From Gammaproteobacteria bacterium (GTDB lineage Bacteria; Pseudomonadota; Gammaproteobacteria; Pseudomonadales; Azotimanducaceae): 64,000 bases of DNA. The position numbers were made by a program, and so were the translations under genes. Within the stretch, counting starts at the first letter, position 1, and every line of letters begins with the position of its first letter. Where the stretch lies: assembly GCA_009846005.1 (NCBI GenBank), contig VXYL01000057.1, forward strand, positions 1-64,000. Reading direction: 5' to 3'. Under the pieces are notes generated by a model. The model ran no database searches and was not told the origin of the DNA. It worked only from the letters and a program-made list of their open reading frames with translations. Below, one piece after another: positions 40,906 through 49,786 of this stretch.

Positions 40906-41967
40906 TTAGGCGGCTTCCTCGATCATCTGCGCAACCCGGGAACGACCGTTCTCGAAGCGCTCCCCGAATCCCGCCGAGATGACGCGCTTGCGGTACTCCT
41001 GAAGCTGACGGCGGCGGATCGCGATGATCTTGTTCATGCCGTCGTCGAAGTTCTCCTTGCCGCCGCCGAGGATGATCGCCATGGACTCGGAAGTCGGCGT
41101 CAATTGCCCGACCGGGTTCGCGGCGCCGATCAAGCCGCCCTCGGCCTCGTCGAGGTAGCAGTGAATCTCTTCGCGGCGTTCCGGCGCGGTCTCCGACATG
41201 TAGCGCAAGTGCATGACGCCGAACGCCACGTGGCGCGCCTCGTCCTGGGCGCAGAGCCGGTAGATGACCTTCTCGGCTTCGTTCTGCGCCATCAATTCGC
41301 CCATGCGGAAGAGGGTCAGCACGGCGCCCTCGCCGGACACGTGGAGCCTCGACGACATCTCGGTGAAGTCCCGGGACAGATCGATGCTGCCGACGAAGCC
41401 GGAGGTGGCACCCGTGGCCTGCATGAGACCGCCGCCGTTGGCGAGTGCGCGCTTGCGGAACACGTCCATGTGCCGGGACTCGTCCATCACCTGGGCGAGC
41501 AGCACCTGGCGCGGCTCGTAGAAGTCCGGCGTGGTCAGCGACACCCAGCGGGCAGGCACGTCGCCGGCGACGAACTCCACTTCCGTGAGAAACGTGGCGA
41601 GTTGGCACTCCGCCTGCTCGACGTCGTCGGGCAGCGGTTCGATGGTGTGCCAAGGCACGTCGGTGGCCGAACTCCATTGCCGTTGCAGGGCTTCCTCGTA
41701 GAGAAACGACGCATTGTCCAGCCAGATTTCGTTCTTGCTTCGCACCGCGTAGGCGCCGATCCGGTACGACGCCGGTCGCGCCGCCGCGCCCCTGGCCCGG
41801 CCGGTGAGATTGTCGCTGACCTCCGGCGCGTCGCCGTAGTCGCCGATGCTGATATCGGCGATGGTCAAACCGTACTTGCCGGGCTCCGCGCGTGTCTCCC
41901 ACGGTCCCGTGCGGTCCATCCAGCCGAGATCGAGTTCCCGCTCGGCACCGTTCGCGGCTTCGCTCAT
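40906..41967 (-). CDS. ferritin-like diiron oxygenase candidate
   Basis: A 353-residue protein of the four-helix ferritin-like superfamily. Candidate ligands are E91/E92, E120, E163-x-x-H166 in VMDESRHM, E213, and E243-x-x-H246 in AQDEARHV: the full E/ExxH/E/ExxH set. AGGAG precedes the ATG at a normal distance. It begins an operon with the ligand-less paralogue (17 bp on), two SCP2-like proteins and more. The substrate is unknown. Oxidation of a lipid is a guess from the SCP2 neighbours. Confidence 0.8.
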   Translation of the reverse strand: MSEAANGAERELDLGWMDRTGPWETRAEPGKYGLTIADISIGDYGDAPEVSDNLTGRARGAAARPASYRIGAYAVRSKNEIWLDNASFLYEEALQRQWSSATDVPWHTIEPLPDDVEQAECQLATFLTEVEFVAGDVPARWVSLTTPDFYEPRQVLLAQVMDESRHMDVFRKRALANGGGLMQATGATSGFVGSIDLSRDFTEMSSRLHVSGEGAVLTLFRMGELMAQNEAEKVIYRLCAQDEARHVAFGVMHLRYMSETAPERREEIHCYLDEAEGGLIGAANPVGQLTPTSESMAIILGGGKENFDDGMNKIIAIRRRQLQEYRKRVISAGFGERFENGRSRVAQMIEEAA

Positions 41968-42041
41968 GCGTTCCGTTCTCCTTGCTCAGACGGTAACTAT
42001 AACCTTCGGCAAGCAAAATGTGTTTGGGCAAGCAACATTCG

Positions 42042-42069
42042 TTGACCCCCAAGTTGCCTTGTGTAGACT
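42042..42069 (+). promoter_or_regulatory. plus-strand promoter, module B
   Basis: TTGACC (42042-42047), 16-base spacer, TAGACT (42064-42069). The same pair with the same 16-base spacing recurs at 42223-42250. It points away from the ferritin operon, into the 351-bp region 41968-42318 that otherwise has no gene. Confidence 0.55.
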
Positions 42070-42074
42070 CTCCG

Positions 42075-42153
42075 TCGGAGTGCGAGTCCGCAGTGTCTGG
42101 CAGTGCCACGACATCGACCGAGAGCCGAACCCTTCGCGGGGTTCGGGCTCTTT
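42075..42153 (+). ncRNA. candidate small RNA, module B
   Basis: Starts near 42075 after the TAGACT box and ends at a terminator hairpin (42122-42153; 11 pairs with one bulge, then TTT). On the minus strand bases 42065-42118 align without gaps to the 5' half of the tRNA-like gene at 42319-42418, with the CGC anticodon arm kept. The 3' half of the tRNA is missing here. It may be a decayed duplicate or a small RNA in its own right. Confidence 0.35.
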
Positions 42154-42222
42154 GCTCCCGGACAAGGACGGACTAGCTGAGAGCCCGCCAGCAGCGGTTC
42201 GTTGTGCCAATCCATCCGGGTG

Positions 42223-42250
42223 TTGACCTCGACGGTGCCCCATGTAGACT
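42223..42250 (+). promoter_or_regulatory. plus-strand promoter, module A
   Basis: TTGACC (42223-42228), 16-base spacer, TAGACT (42245-42250). A transcript from here would cross the complete tRNA-like gene on its antisense strand and end at the terminator at 42424-42456. Confidence 0.55.
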
Positions 42251-42318
42251 TCCCGTCGACCGCTTCTACTGAGCGGCCACCTAAGGGCGGCTGGAACTGG
42301 CCTGCCAGCCGCAGGGAT

Positions 42319-42418
42319 TGGTGCCGAAGGAGGGACTCGAACCCTCACGGCGTGCGGTTTGGGCGCAGAGGCCGGCGGAATGCGAATCCGCTGTGTCTAC
42401 CAGTTCCACCACTTCGGC
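42319..42418 (-). tRNA. class II leucine-type tRNA with CGC anticodon
   Basis: A 100-nt cloverleaf. Acceptor GCCGAAG/CTTCGGC, D-arm GGTGGAACTGGTAGACAC and discriminator A with encoded CCA match tRNA-Leu, close to E. coli leuX. The anticodon stem GCGGA/TCCGC is perfect and the loop is TTCGCAT, giving CGC, which pairs with the Ala codon GCG. The variable arm is about 27 nt with two helical segments, longer than usual. The T-arm GAGGG-TTCGAGT-CCCTC is intact. C3-G70 replaces the G3-U70 pair needed by alanyl-tRNA synthetase. It could be a pseudogene, a decoy or a recoding tRNA. Confidence 0.7.
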
Positions 42419-42423
42419 CAAGG

Positions 42424-42456
42424 GCCCGAACCCTCCATGGGTTCGGGCTTCTTATT
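42424..42456 (+). terminator. plus-strand rho-independent terminator, module A
   Basis: Perfect 10-bp stem (42424-42433 with 42439-42448), 5-base loop, then TTCTTATT. The T-rich tail exists only on the plus strand. An equivalent sits at 42122-42153. Confidence 0.7.
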
Positions 42457-42465
42457 GGCGGTGGT

Positions 42466-42894
42466 TCAGTTGGTCGTCGCGGAGGCGTCCCGCTCGGTCG
42501 GCCCCTCGTCGACTAGGTCGTCCCAATCCACATCCTCGTCGTCCAAGTCGTCGAGCCAGTGGATGGCGTAGCCCGCTGGCAGCGGTTCGTTGCGCTCCAA
42601 GCGGCCGCCGAAGTCGCGCAACCGGGCGAGCATGTCCTTGAGGTACGGATCGGTAGGCGGCGCGGGCCGTTCGATCTCCGCGAGTTCGAGGAGTTCGTTG
42701 TGGCACCACAGGAAGAGTTCCTCTCCGGGCAGGTAGTCGCGCCTGGCCGGGGTGTCGGTGACCTGGTCCAAGTCGTCGTAGACGCGGTCGCAGAACCGTC
42801 GCAGTTTCTGACTGCCCTGCGATGCGGCCTTGACGGTCTTCAATATCTTGATCATCCGATCGCGATGGCGATCGAGTACGGTTTGCGGGTCCAC
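42466..42894 (-). CDS. hypothetical acidic protein
   Basis: I do not recognise this 142-residue protein. It has an N-terminal basic helical segment (HRDRMIKILKTVKAASQGSQK split at 20) and an Asp-rich C-terminal tail (WLDDLDDEDVDWDDLVDEG). It begins GTG. The piece NEPLPAG has a counterpart (NEPLLAG) in the duplicated segment at about 42185-42210, so its 3' end was part of the local duplication. The 280 bp between it and the next gene show nothing further. Confidence 0.5.
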   Translation of the reverse strand: MDPQTVLDRHRDRMIKILKTVKAASQGSQKLRRFCDRVYDDLDQVTDTPARRDYLPGEELFLWCHNELLELAEIERPAPPTDPYLKDMLARLRDFGGRLERNEPLPAGYAIHWLDDLDDEDVDWDDLVDEGPTERDASATTN

Positions 42895-43173
42895 GGGTAG
42901 TCCTCGTCGTTGGAATGAAGGGACCCGGAATGATTACGCACACGATCGGCGAAACCTGTGCGACGACAGCCACCGCCCGTGTGCGATATTCGCCCTTCTG
43001 CGAGTAGGCAATCGCTGTTTCCAAGCGGCCCGGCGCCCGGTTGATGGTCCTGCCACGGGCCGATGCGCCTCGGCATTACTTTCGCGAACAAGCGAACCAT
43101 CTGCACAGCGAAACACCGCGCCATGCCACCTCCGCGAGAGTCCGGGTCGGCGCTCCGACATGGCCCTGCGGTA

Positions 43174-44976
43174 CTACTTGAGGCTGCTCTCCATGTAGAG
43201 CATCATTCCCAGCATCCGGTCCAACAGTTCTCCCGACGACGCGCCGGGGAAGTTGCGGAGCACGAGCTCCTTGACGAAGAGACGCGCAATGTAGCGCAGC
43301 TGCGAAGCACGGGATTGGGAAGCGAAAACGAAGTCGCGGTGACCACTGTTGACGACGATCAGTTCCCGATCGAGTTCGTAGCGCGAACGCCACAACTGTC
43401 CCGGCGCATTTTCGTAGGTATAGCCCGGCAATCCCTGCCGCGCCGGCGCCCCATCGCGGTCGGCCAACAGGGAATCGGTGACCGTGACCAGCGCCTTCGC
43501 CTCGCAAACAACGTCCCGCTGCGTGGCAACGAGCTTCACTGTCGTCAAACCCGGCTCTTCTGATGCGTGGAACTCGACGATCTCCGCATGAGGATCGTCG
43601 AGTTGACCGTTACCCTCCACGAGGGTCCAAGCGAAAACGACCCCTTCATCCACCTGTCTACCCGAACGGTCCCGGCAAACGGCGCGCAGCGAGCGTCTCG
43701 CGCCAACCTTCACCACCGACGATGCAGGCGATATCCGGGCGCTATAAAGCGGCCCCGCGATTTCGAAGAACTCCTGCGGTGGTGTCGATTCCTCATCCCC
43801 ACCCGCGAGTTCGCCAACCGTCGCCTCCCGTTCGCGTTTCGACGGCTCCAGCGCCGGCCCCGTGGATGCGTCCGGCCGCCGTCCAGATCCGCCTCGATGC
43901 ACGTCGAACCAATCGTATTCCTCCGCCGGCAAGGCCAAGAACGCCTCCCGGAACGCACGCCGGATCGACTTCAGCGTCCTTTCGCTAGCTCGCTCCTCCT
44001 CCGCTCGCCTGAGATCGGCGATCAAGTCGTCGAGCCGTTGCGCAACGGCCTCGAGGCCTTCACGAAGCGCCGCGAAGGCTTCGTCGCGGATTACCCCCGT
44101 ACGGGTTCCGGGGGTGAGGTTGACGAACGGCGCATCGACAACGCCATCGACATAGCCGCTGCTCCACGGACCCTCCTCGAAACCGTCGAGAGCGTTCAGT
44201 TCGACGACGCGCGTGCCGTTTCGATACAGCGACACGCCGCGGTCGGATGATGGATCGTCGAGGTAGAGCTCAAGCTTGATCTCGCCGAACCCCGTCTCGG
44301 GATTGTCGAGTTCGTGAATAAGCCTTCCGTCGAATACACGGGGCGAGACCGCATAGGACTTGCGCGCGGTCCTGTCGTTGATGCGCACGTTAACGCCGGT
44401 TTGCCGTATACGGTCTCGCAGTTCGGAAGCCAGATACCAGTTCAGCTTCTCACCGCTGAACTGGCGAACGCCTGCAAGCAGGGGCCGGATATCCAAGGTA
44501 GTGCCGGACTCCGCCACCAACGCCCGCCTTGTTCTGACGGTGTCGCCCTCCTCGCCGCGGTGCATGGACATTTCATGCACCGTACCGTCCGACGCTGGCG
44601 AGCTGAACCTCAGGTTCTCTCCAAGCGTCCAGAAGCTCAACAGCCCGATGCCGAATTCGCCTTGGATTCCCTGTACGCCGTCTTTCTTCAGACGTTTCTT
44701 GATCGAGTCGCAGATATGGGTCGCGACGTAGCGGAAATCCGGCGCGCCCGCGCCGTCGCGCCGGACGCCTTCGCCATCGTCGACGATCTTCAGATAGGGC
44801 TGGCCACGTTCGCGCCCGCGAACGATGTCGATGTTGCGTGCCCTCGCGTCGATACTGTTCTCGACGAACTCGGCCACAGCCTTCAGCGGATTGTCCTGAC
44901 TTTGCGCGATGATGGTGATCGCCGACCAGTGGTCGCCGATGCGAAGCCTGCCGCCCGCGTTGTCCCTTCGAGCCAT
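43174..44976 (-). CDS. MORC-like GHKL ATPase with Ig-like domain
   Basis: A 600-residue protein. The N-terminal GHKL ATPase fold has the N-box EFVENSIDA (36-44; N40, D43), G1 DDGEG (66-70) and G2 GEFGIGLLSFW (106-116), then an S5-like transducer region. A coiled, Glu/Arg-rich stretch (about 330-375) follows. An Ig-like beta domain at about 420-500 includes GRQVDEGVVFAWTLVEGNG. A helical C-terminal region ends MLGMMLYMESSLK. I chose ATG 44976 over an upstream TTG. Prokaryotic MORC-like ATPases are linked to restriction and DNA repair loci. The partner is unclear here. Confidence 0.8.
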   Translation of the reverse strand: MARRDNAGGRLRIGDHWSAITIIAQSQDNPLKAVAEFVENSIDARARNIDIVRGRERGQPYLKIVDDGEGVRRDGAGAPDFRYVATHICDSIKKRLKKDGVQGIQGEFGIGLLSFWTLGENLRFSSPASDGTVHEMSMHRGEEGDTVRTRRALVAESGTTLDIRPLLAGVRQFSGEKLNWYLASELRDRIRQTGVNVRINDRTARKSYAVSPRVFDGRLIHELDNPETGFGEIKLELYLDDPSSDRGVSLYRNGTRVVELNALDGFEEGPWSSGYVDGVVDAPFVNLTPGTRTGVIRDEAFAALREGLEAVAQRLDDLIADLRRAEEERASERTLKSIRRAFREAFLALPAEEYDWFDVHRGGSGRRPDASTGPALEPSKREREATVGELAGGDEESTPPQEFFEIAGPLYSARISPASSVVKVGARRSLRAVCRDRSGRQVDEGVVFAWTLVEGNGQLDDPHAEIVEFHASEEPGLTTVKLVATQRDVVCEAKALVTVTDSLLADRDGAPARQGLPGYTYENAPGQLWRSRYELDRELIVVNSGHRDFVFASQSRASQLRYIARLFVKELVLRNFPGASSGELLDRMLGMMLYMESSLK

Positions 44977-45383
44977 GATCGCCAAGCGCAAAGCGCCGAA
45001 GGTTTGCGGCAAGTTGGCACAAAGTCAATCCCGGCGGCGAGCAAATGTCGACGAACACCCCGTGCAATCCCGCCGCCGGGCCGGGGATTCGGAACCTCTG
45101 TGCAGAGATTGAAAAGGGCGATGTTCTCTTCCGGGGATGCCCAGCCCATTCCAGATGCCGACCAACCCGAACTCGGCACGGCAGCCACCCGTTTTCCACG
45201 CTTCGTCCACGGCCAGGTCCCCCCAGAGAAACGAGGCGCGGTGGTCGAAGGGTGGGAAACGCAACTCGACGCCGGGTTGATTGGCGCGATGTTCGCAACG
45301 CGTCGGTGGGAGCTTGTTGCGCCCGCGCATGTTGTCCGGCAAACGGCTAAAGTCGACGTTCCAACAGCTATGCGGATTTCTCA
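44977..45383. other. 407-bp gene-free stretch
   Basis: This divergent region between the GHKL ATPase and the M3 peptidase holds no gene I can support. Short minus-strand frames show fragments such as FDHRASFLWGDLAVDEAWK that could be a decayed gene, but they are broken between frames and match no family by eye. No clear promoter boxes were found before the peptidase ATG. Confidence 0.5.
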
Positions 45384-47255
45384 ATGACGGACAGCGAAGC
45401 GGTCGTCCAAGGTGTCGGCTGGGATTTGACGGGCGAGTACCCTGCCGCGGATTCGCCGGAGATCGACGCGGACTCCAAGCGGCTTGGCGCTCTTCTGGAC
45501 GACATCGAGCGGCGCAACGGTGCGCTGATTCCGTTGCTGGATGGCGTCGCCGCGTTGACCGTCGATACCGCTGCCGATGCGATCGATGACGCCCGGCAGA
45601 TCTTCGCGCTGATCGAACGGGCGCGAAAACTCCTGCGCGACCCCGAGACCTACGCCGAGTGCTGCCTGAGCGTGGACAGCCGAGACGAGCAGGCCCAGGC
45701 GCTGCTCGGACGGCTGCAGTCGGTCGGCAAGCGGTTCGATGAGCTTGCCGAACCCCTAGGGCAGTTTCTCGACCTCGCCCCCGGGCCGGTGGTCGAGGCC
45801 TATCTCGCCGACCCCTCGGTTGCGCCCTCCCGGTTCAACGTCGAGCACTCCCGCCGTCGACGCCACGAACTCCTGCCGCTCGCCGAGGAAAACCTCGTCA
45901 CCGGCCTAGGTGAAGACGGCATCCATGCCTGGGGTCGCCTCTATGATCAGCTTTCCGGCACGCTTTCCTGCGATGTCGCGGTGGGCAACGAGCATCGCGA
46001 CGTGGGGCTCGCCGAGGCGGCCGGGTTCATGCAGAGCTCCGACGACCGCCTGCGCGAGAACGCCTGGCGCGCCGTCAACGAAACCTGGGACGGGCAAGTC
46101 GAGTCCTGCGCGGCCGCAATCAACGCCATCGCCGGCTGGCGGCTTGAGTTGTGTCGGAAGCGAACCGCCCGGGCCGGAGCCCCGGTGCACTACCTCGACG
46201 CCCCGCTGCATGCCAACCGGATCCAACGGGAGACCCTCGACACCGTGCTCCAAGTCGCCCAGGAGGCCATTCCGCTGGCGCGGCGGGCCGCGCGTCTCCA
46301 AGCGAACGCCTACGGAAAGGAGCACTACGGGCCCTGGGACAACCGAGCCCCGGCACCCGTCGCGCACGGAGAGTCCGCCGAGTCCATCGCCTACGACGAA
46401 GCTGTCGATCTGATTGCCGGCGCATACGGCGATGTCGAGTCCGAGATGGGCGATTTCGTTCGCATGATGGCCGAGAAGCGCTGGATCGAGGGGACCGTGG
46501 GGCCGAGAAAACGACCCGGGGCCTACTGCACGGGATTCCTCAAGTCGCGCACGCCGAGGGTCTACATGACCTACACCGGGGGCAGCAGCGATGTCATCAC
46601 CCTCGCCCACGAACTGGGCCACGCGTTCCACTCCTGGGTCATGCGCGACCTTCCCGACAGCCAACGGCGCTACGGCATGTCCATCGCCGAGACCGCCAGC
46701 ACCTTTGGCGAAACCATCGTTCGAGATGCCCTGCTGCGCCGGGCGGAGAACCCGTCGGCGGCGCTCGACATAGTCTGGGAGGAAGCCGCCGCGCTGGTGA
46801 CCTTCATCCTCAACATCCCCACGCGGTTCGAGTTCGAACGGAATTTCTACGACGCCCGCGCCGAGCGTCCGCTAAACCCTAAGGAATTGAAGGCGATGAT
46901 GAGCGCCGCCTGGGAGAAGTGGTACGGCGAGTCCATCGCCGAAGGCGACCCGCTGTTCTGGGCGAGCAAGCTCCACTTCTACATTTCGGGCTTGAGCTTC
47001 TACAACTTCCCGTACCTGTTCGGCTACCTGTTCAGCTTAGGCGTCTATGCACGCCGCGCGACATTCGGCGACGAGTTCTTTCCCCGCTACAAGGCGCTTT
47101 TGATGGACACCGGCCGAATGACCACCGAAGACCTCGCCGCCAAGCACCTCGACGTCGATCTCACGCAGCCGGATTTCTGGCGCGACACGCTGGCCATGAT
47201 CGAGCCGCGCATCGATCACTTCGAGGCGCTGGTGAACGCGAGGACGCAGTCGTGA
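45384..47255 (+). CDS. pepF: M3 family oligoendopeptidase F
   Basis: Zinc endopeptidase of 623 residues that cleaves oligopeptides in the cytosol. The zinc motif is HELGHAFHSW, with the third ligand Glu in SIAETASTFGE. The family segments KRPGAYCTGFLKSRTPRVYM and SGLSFYNFPYLFGYLFS are present. Its stop overlaps the GTG start of the next gene (GTGA), so the two are coupled. Confidence 0.92.
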   Translation: MTDSEAVVQGVGWDLTGEYPAADSPEIDADSKRLGALLDDIERRNGALIPLLDGVAALTVDTAADAIDDARQIFALIERARKLLRDPETYAECCLSVDSRDEQAQALLGRLQSVGKRFDELAEPLGQFLDLAPGPVVEAYLADPSVAPSRFNVEHSRRRRHELLPLAEENLVTGLGEDGIHAWGRLYDQLSGTLSCDVAVGNEHRDVGLAEAAGFMQSSDDRLRENAWRAVNETWDGQVESCAAAINAIAGWRLELCRKRTARAGAPVHYLDAPLHANRIQRETLDTVLQVAQEAIPLARRAARLQANAYGKEHYGPWDNRAPAPVAHGESAESIAYDEAVDLIAGAYGDVESEMGDFVRMMAEKRWIEGTVGPRKRPGAYCTGFLKSRTPRVYMTYTGGSSDVITLAHELGHAFHSWVMRDLPDSQRRYGMSIAETASTFGETIVRDALLRRAENPSAALDIVWEEAAALVTFILNIPTRFEFERNFYDARAERPLNPKELKAMMSAAWEKWYGESIAEGDPLFWASKLHFYISGLSFYNFPYLFGYLFSLGVYARRATFGDEFFPRYKALLMDTGRMTTEDLAAKHLDVDLTQPDFWRDTLAMIEPRIDHFEALVNARTQS

Positions 47256-49786
47256 GCCGTGCCGCCGTCGCCATCATCTCAGTATGGCTCGCTCTTGGCG
47301 TCGCGGCGGCGGAGGACTACCTGTCGCCGGAACTCCGCGCCAAGGTCGAGGATCTGAAGGCGGCGGTCGAGACGGAACCGAGCACGGTCGCCACCGCCAG
47401 GGACCGTGCCCAAACACTCTGGGAGTGGTTGAACGCCTATTCCCTGACCGGGCGCTACGTGCCCGTCAATGCCACCGTGTCGAGCATTCTCACCTACAAC
47501 CAGGTGGGAGGGTTCGGTGGACTCGACAACACCGTTCGGGAACTCGCGATCCTCGACGGCGACCCGGAGACACTCGGCACCCTGTCCGCCGACACCGGTC
47601 CATACGAGGTGCGCAGCTACGCCACGATCCGTCAGACCTACACGGTGGGAACACGCGACATCCTGCCGGGCGGCGGTTTCGTCGTGACGCGCCACTTCAT
47701 GGCCAACTTCGGACGCTACCAGACCGAGGATCCGGCGGCGGACAACTACATCTCAATCGCGTCCTCCAATCCGAACGTGCGCTTCTCCCGTTCATCTGTA
47801 TCGCTACGCGGTATGCACGGCGGTTTCCGAAGCGCCACCGACACGTTGACGTTCCGCGTCGCTTCGGGTCGCCTGACACAAGGCGACACGGTGACCATCA
47901 CCTACGGTGACACGGCCGGAGGCGGTCGCGGTTTGCTGATGCCCGATTTCTCAAGCGATCGCATGCCGTTGCCCCTGTACCTCGTGTTCGACGAATCGGG
48001 CCTTCTAATCAGCCTGCCCATCCAACCCATCCGCGTCGTCGGATCAAGCGCCTCCGGCGTACATGGATTCGCACCGTCGGTGGTCGCGGTCGGCGAGCCC
48101 TTCGAGGTGTCGATACGCGCCCAGGACCGCTACTACAACCGCGCAAAGCCGCCGATTCCGGGTTGGGAGGTCTTCGTCAACGGCGAACCCTACGCGGATA
48201 TCGAAGCCGGGGGCGAAGCGATACAGGTCCTCAAGGGGTTGAGCTTCGGGGCGCCGGGGGTCTACCGGTTCTCGTTCCGTTCCAAGGACGGCGCGATCGA
48301 GGGGACCGCCAACCCGATCCTGGTGGAGGACCACCCCGCACGGCGGATCTACTGGGGCGACACCCACGGCCATTCGGGTTTCGCCGAAGGCATCGGCACC
48401 CCGGATCGGTTCATGGTCTGGGCCCGGGACGATGCGCGGCTCGACTACGTCACCCATTCCGAGCACGACATCTGGATGGACGACTTCGAATGGAACGTAC
48501 TCGCCGACAATGTACGGCGCTATTCCAAGGAGGGCGAGTTCATTGCTTTTCTCGGCTACGAGTGGACGATCCGGAACTATCAGGGCGGCCACCACAACGT
48601 GCTGTTCCGGACTCCCGACGACCGTCGGCGCATACCGGCCCAGGAGTTCGGCACGCTGTCGCGGCTCTACCAGGGGCTGCGTACCCTTCACGACCCCGAA
48701 GACGTGGTGGTCATCCCCCACGCCCACCAAGCCGGCGACTACCGACTGAACGACCCGTTGCTGGAGCCGTTGGTCGAGATCATGTCCCAACACGGCACGT
48801 TCGAGTGGTTCGGACGGATGTACTTGAAGCACGGTCACCAAGTGGGCTTCACCGCCGCCAGCGACAACCATCTGAGCCAACCGGGCTACAGCGCGCCCAA
48901 ACCCGGCGGGCTGGCGCAGGCGGGCGGCCTCGGCGCGCTGCGCGCCGAGGCGCTTACCCGGGATGCGTTGTTCGACGCGATGCGTAGCCTGTCGACCTAC
49001 GCCACGACCGGCGACCGCATCGTTCTCGACGTCACCTTGAACGACGGCGAGATGGGAACCCGTGTGCCGTTTTCCGAAGCGCGCCATGTCAAGGGTCGGG
49101 TGATCGGCACCGCCCCGATCGACACCATCACCCTCGTCAAGAACGACGAGGACATCTGGGTACACGACTACCTGACCGACCAGGACACAAGGACTATCGC
49201 GGACGGCGAGTACCAGTTGATCTTCGCCTCCGACTCCGTGCCCTACCACCCCAACGACAACCCGCGCGGCTGGCGGTGGTGGCGAGGCGCGCTCGCGTTG
49301 GAAGGCGCACGGGTGGCCACCGCTCGGGGCGCGGACTTCCACACTACCTCCGCCCATCGGCTCGACGTGACCGACCAAGGGGGTCTCGAGTTCGCGACCT
49401 ACACCCGCGGCGACACCAGTACGATCACGCTCGACCTTGCCGATGTTCGCCGGGGCGCAACGCTGACCCTGAGACTTGACGCGGGCACCGAGTTCGGCGG
49501 CGGTCCGCCGCGCCTTCGGCCACACCGCAACGTGCCCGAGGCCGAGGTCGTCCTGGAACTGCGCAACTTAGACCGAGGCATGCTGACGCGGGTCATCCCC
49601 TTCGACGGCTACATGGACTCGGTGACCCTACGCCGCCCCATCGCCAAAGGTGTGTCGGACGTCATCTTCGAGATCGAAGACGAGGGAACGCGGCACGGCG
49701 ACTACTACTACGTGCGCGTCAAACAGGCCAACGACGCGCTGGCCTGGTCGAGCCCGATCTGGGTTGGCGGCTTCCCAAAACGGTGA
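47252..49786 (+). CDS. DUF3604 family exported protein
   Basis: An 844-residue protein. The N terminus after GTG (SRAAVAIISVWLALGVAAAED) is a signal peptide. Beta-rich domains precede a PHP-like metal-binding part that begins IYWGDTHGHSGFAEGIGTPD near residue 365, with DYVTHSEHD and a later TAASDNHL motif; these His/Asp residues resemble a metal centre. Ligand and reaction are unknown. It is coupled by 4-base overlaps to pepF and to the HIT gene. Confidence 0.85.
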   Translation: MSRAAVAIISVWLALGVAAAEDYLSPELRAKVEDLKAAVETEPSTVATARDRAQTLWEWLNAYSLTGRYVPVNATVSSILTYNQVGGFGGLDNTVRELAILDGDPETLGTLSADTGPYEVRSYATIRQTYTVGTRDILPGGGFVVTRHFMANFGRYQTEDPAADNYISIASSNPNVRFSRSSVSLRGMHGGFRSATDTLTFRVASGRLTQGDTVTITYGDTAGGGRGLLMPDFSSDRMPLPLYLVFDESGLLISLPIQPIRVVGSSASGVHGFAPSVVAVGEPFEVSIRAQDRYYNRAKPPIPGWEVFVNGEPYADIEAGGEAIQVLKGLSFGAPGVYRFSFRSKDGAIEGTANPILVEDHPARRIYWGDTHGHSGFAEGIGTPDRFMVWARDDARLDYVTHSEHDIWMDDFEWNVLADNVRRYSKEGEFIAFLGYEWTIRNYQGGHHNVLFRTPDDRRRIPAQEFGTLSRLYQGLRTLHDPEDVVVIPHAHQAGDYRLNDPLLEPLVEIMSQHGTFEWFGRMYLKHGHQVGFTAASDNHLSQPGYSAPKPGGLAQAGGLGALRAEALTRDALFDAMRSLSTYATTGDRIVLDVTLNDGEMGTRVPFSEARHVKGRVIGTAPIDTITLVKNDEDIWVHDYLTDQDTRTIADGEYQLIFASDSVPYHPNDNPRGWRWWRGALALEGARVATARGADFHTTSAHRLDVTDQGGLEFATYTRGDTSTITLDLADVRRGATLTLRLDAGTEFGGGPPRLRPHRNVPEAEVVLELRNLDRGMLTRVIPFDGYMDSVTLRRPIAKGVSDVIFEIEDEGTRHGDYYYVRVKQANDALAWSSPIWVGGFPKR

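Noticed and set aside
39764-42109. Single 781-residue frame covering both ferritin-like genes
   Set aside because: It joins a shadow frame of the first gene to the real second gene. The true second start is ATG 40888, and the first gene has its own frame and ribosome-binding site.
42424-42456. Terminator of the minus-strand hypothetical gene
   Set aside because: The T-rich tail is only on the plus strand, so it more likely ends a plus-strand transcript.
45025-45384. 119-residue minus-strand frame before the GHKL ATPase
   Set aside because: Looks fragmentary and changes frame with its neighbours; may be a decayed gene but no family can be named.
46919-49786. 955-residue version of the DUF3604 gene
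   Set aside because: The first part is out-of-frame pepF sequence; the signal peptide and GTGA overlap place the start at 47252.
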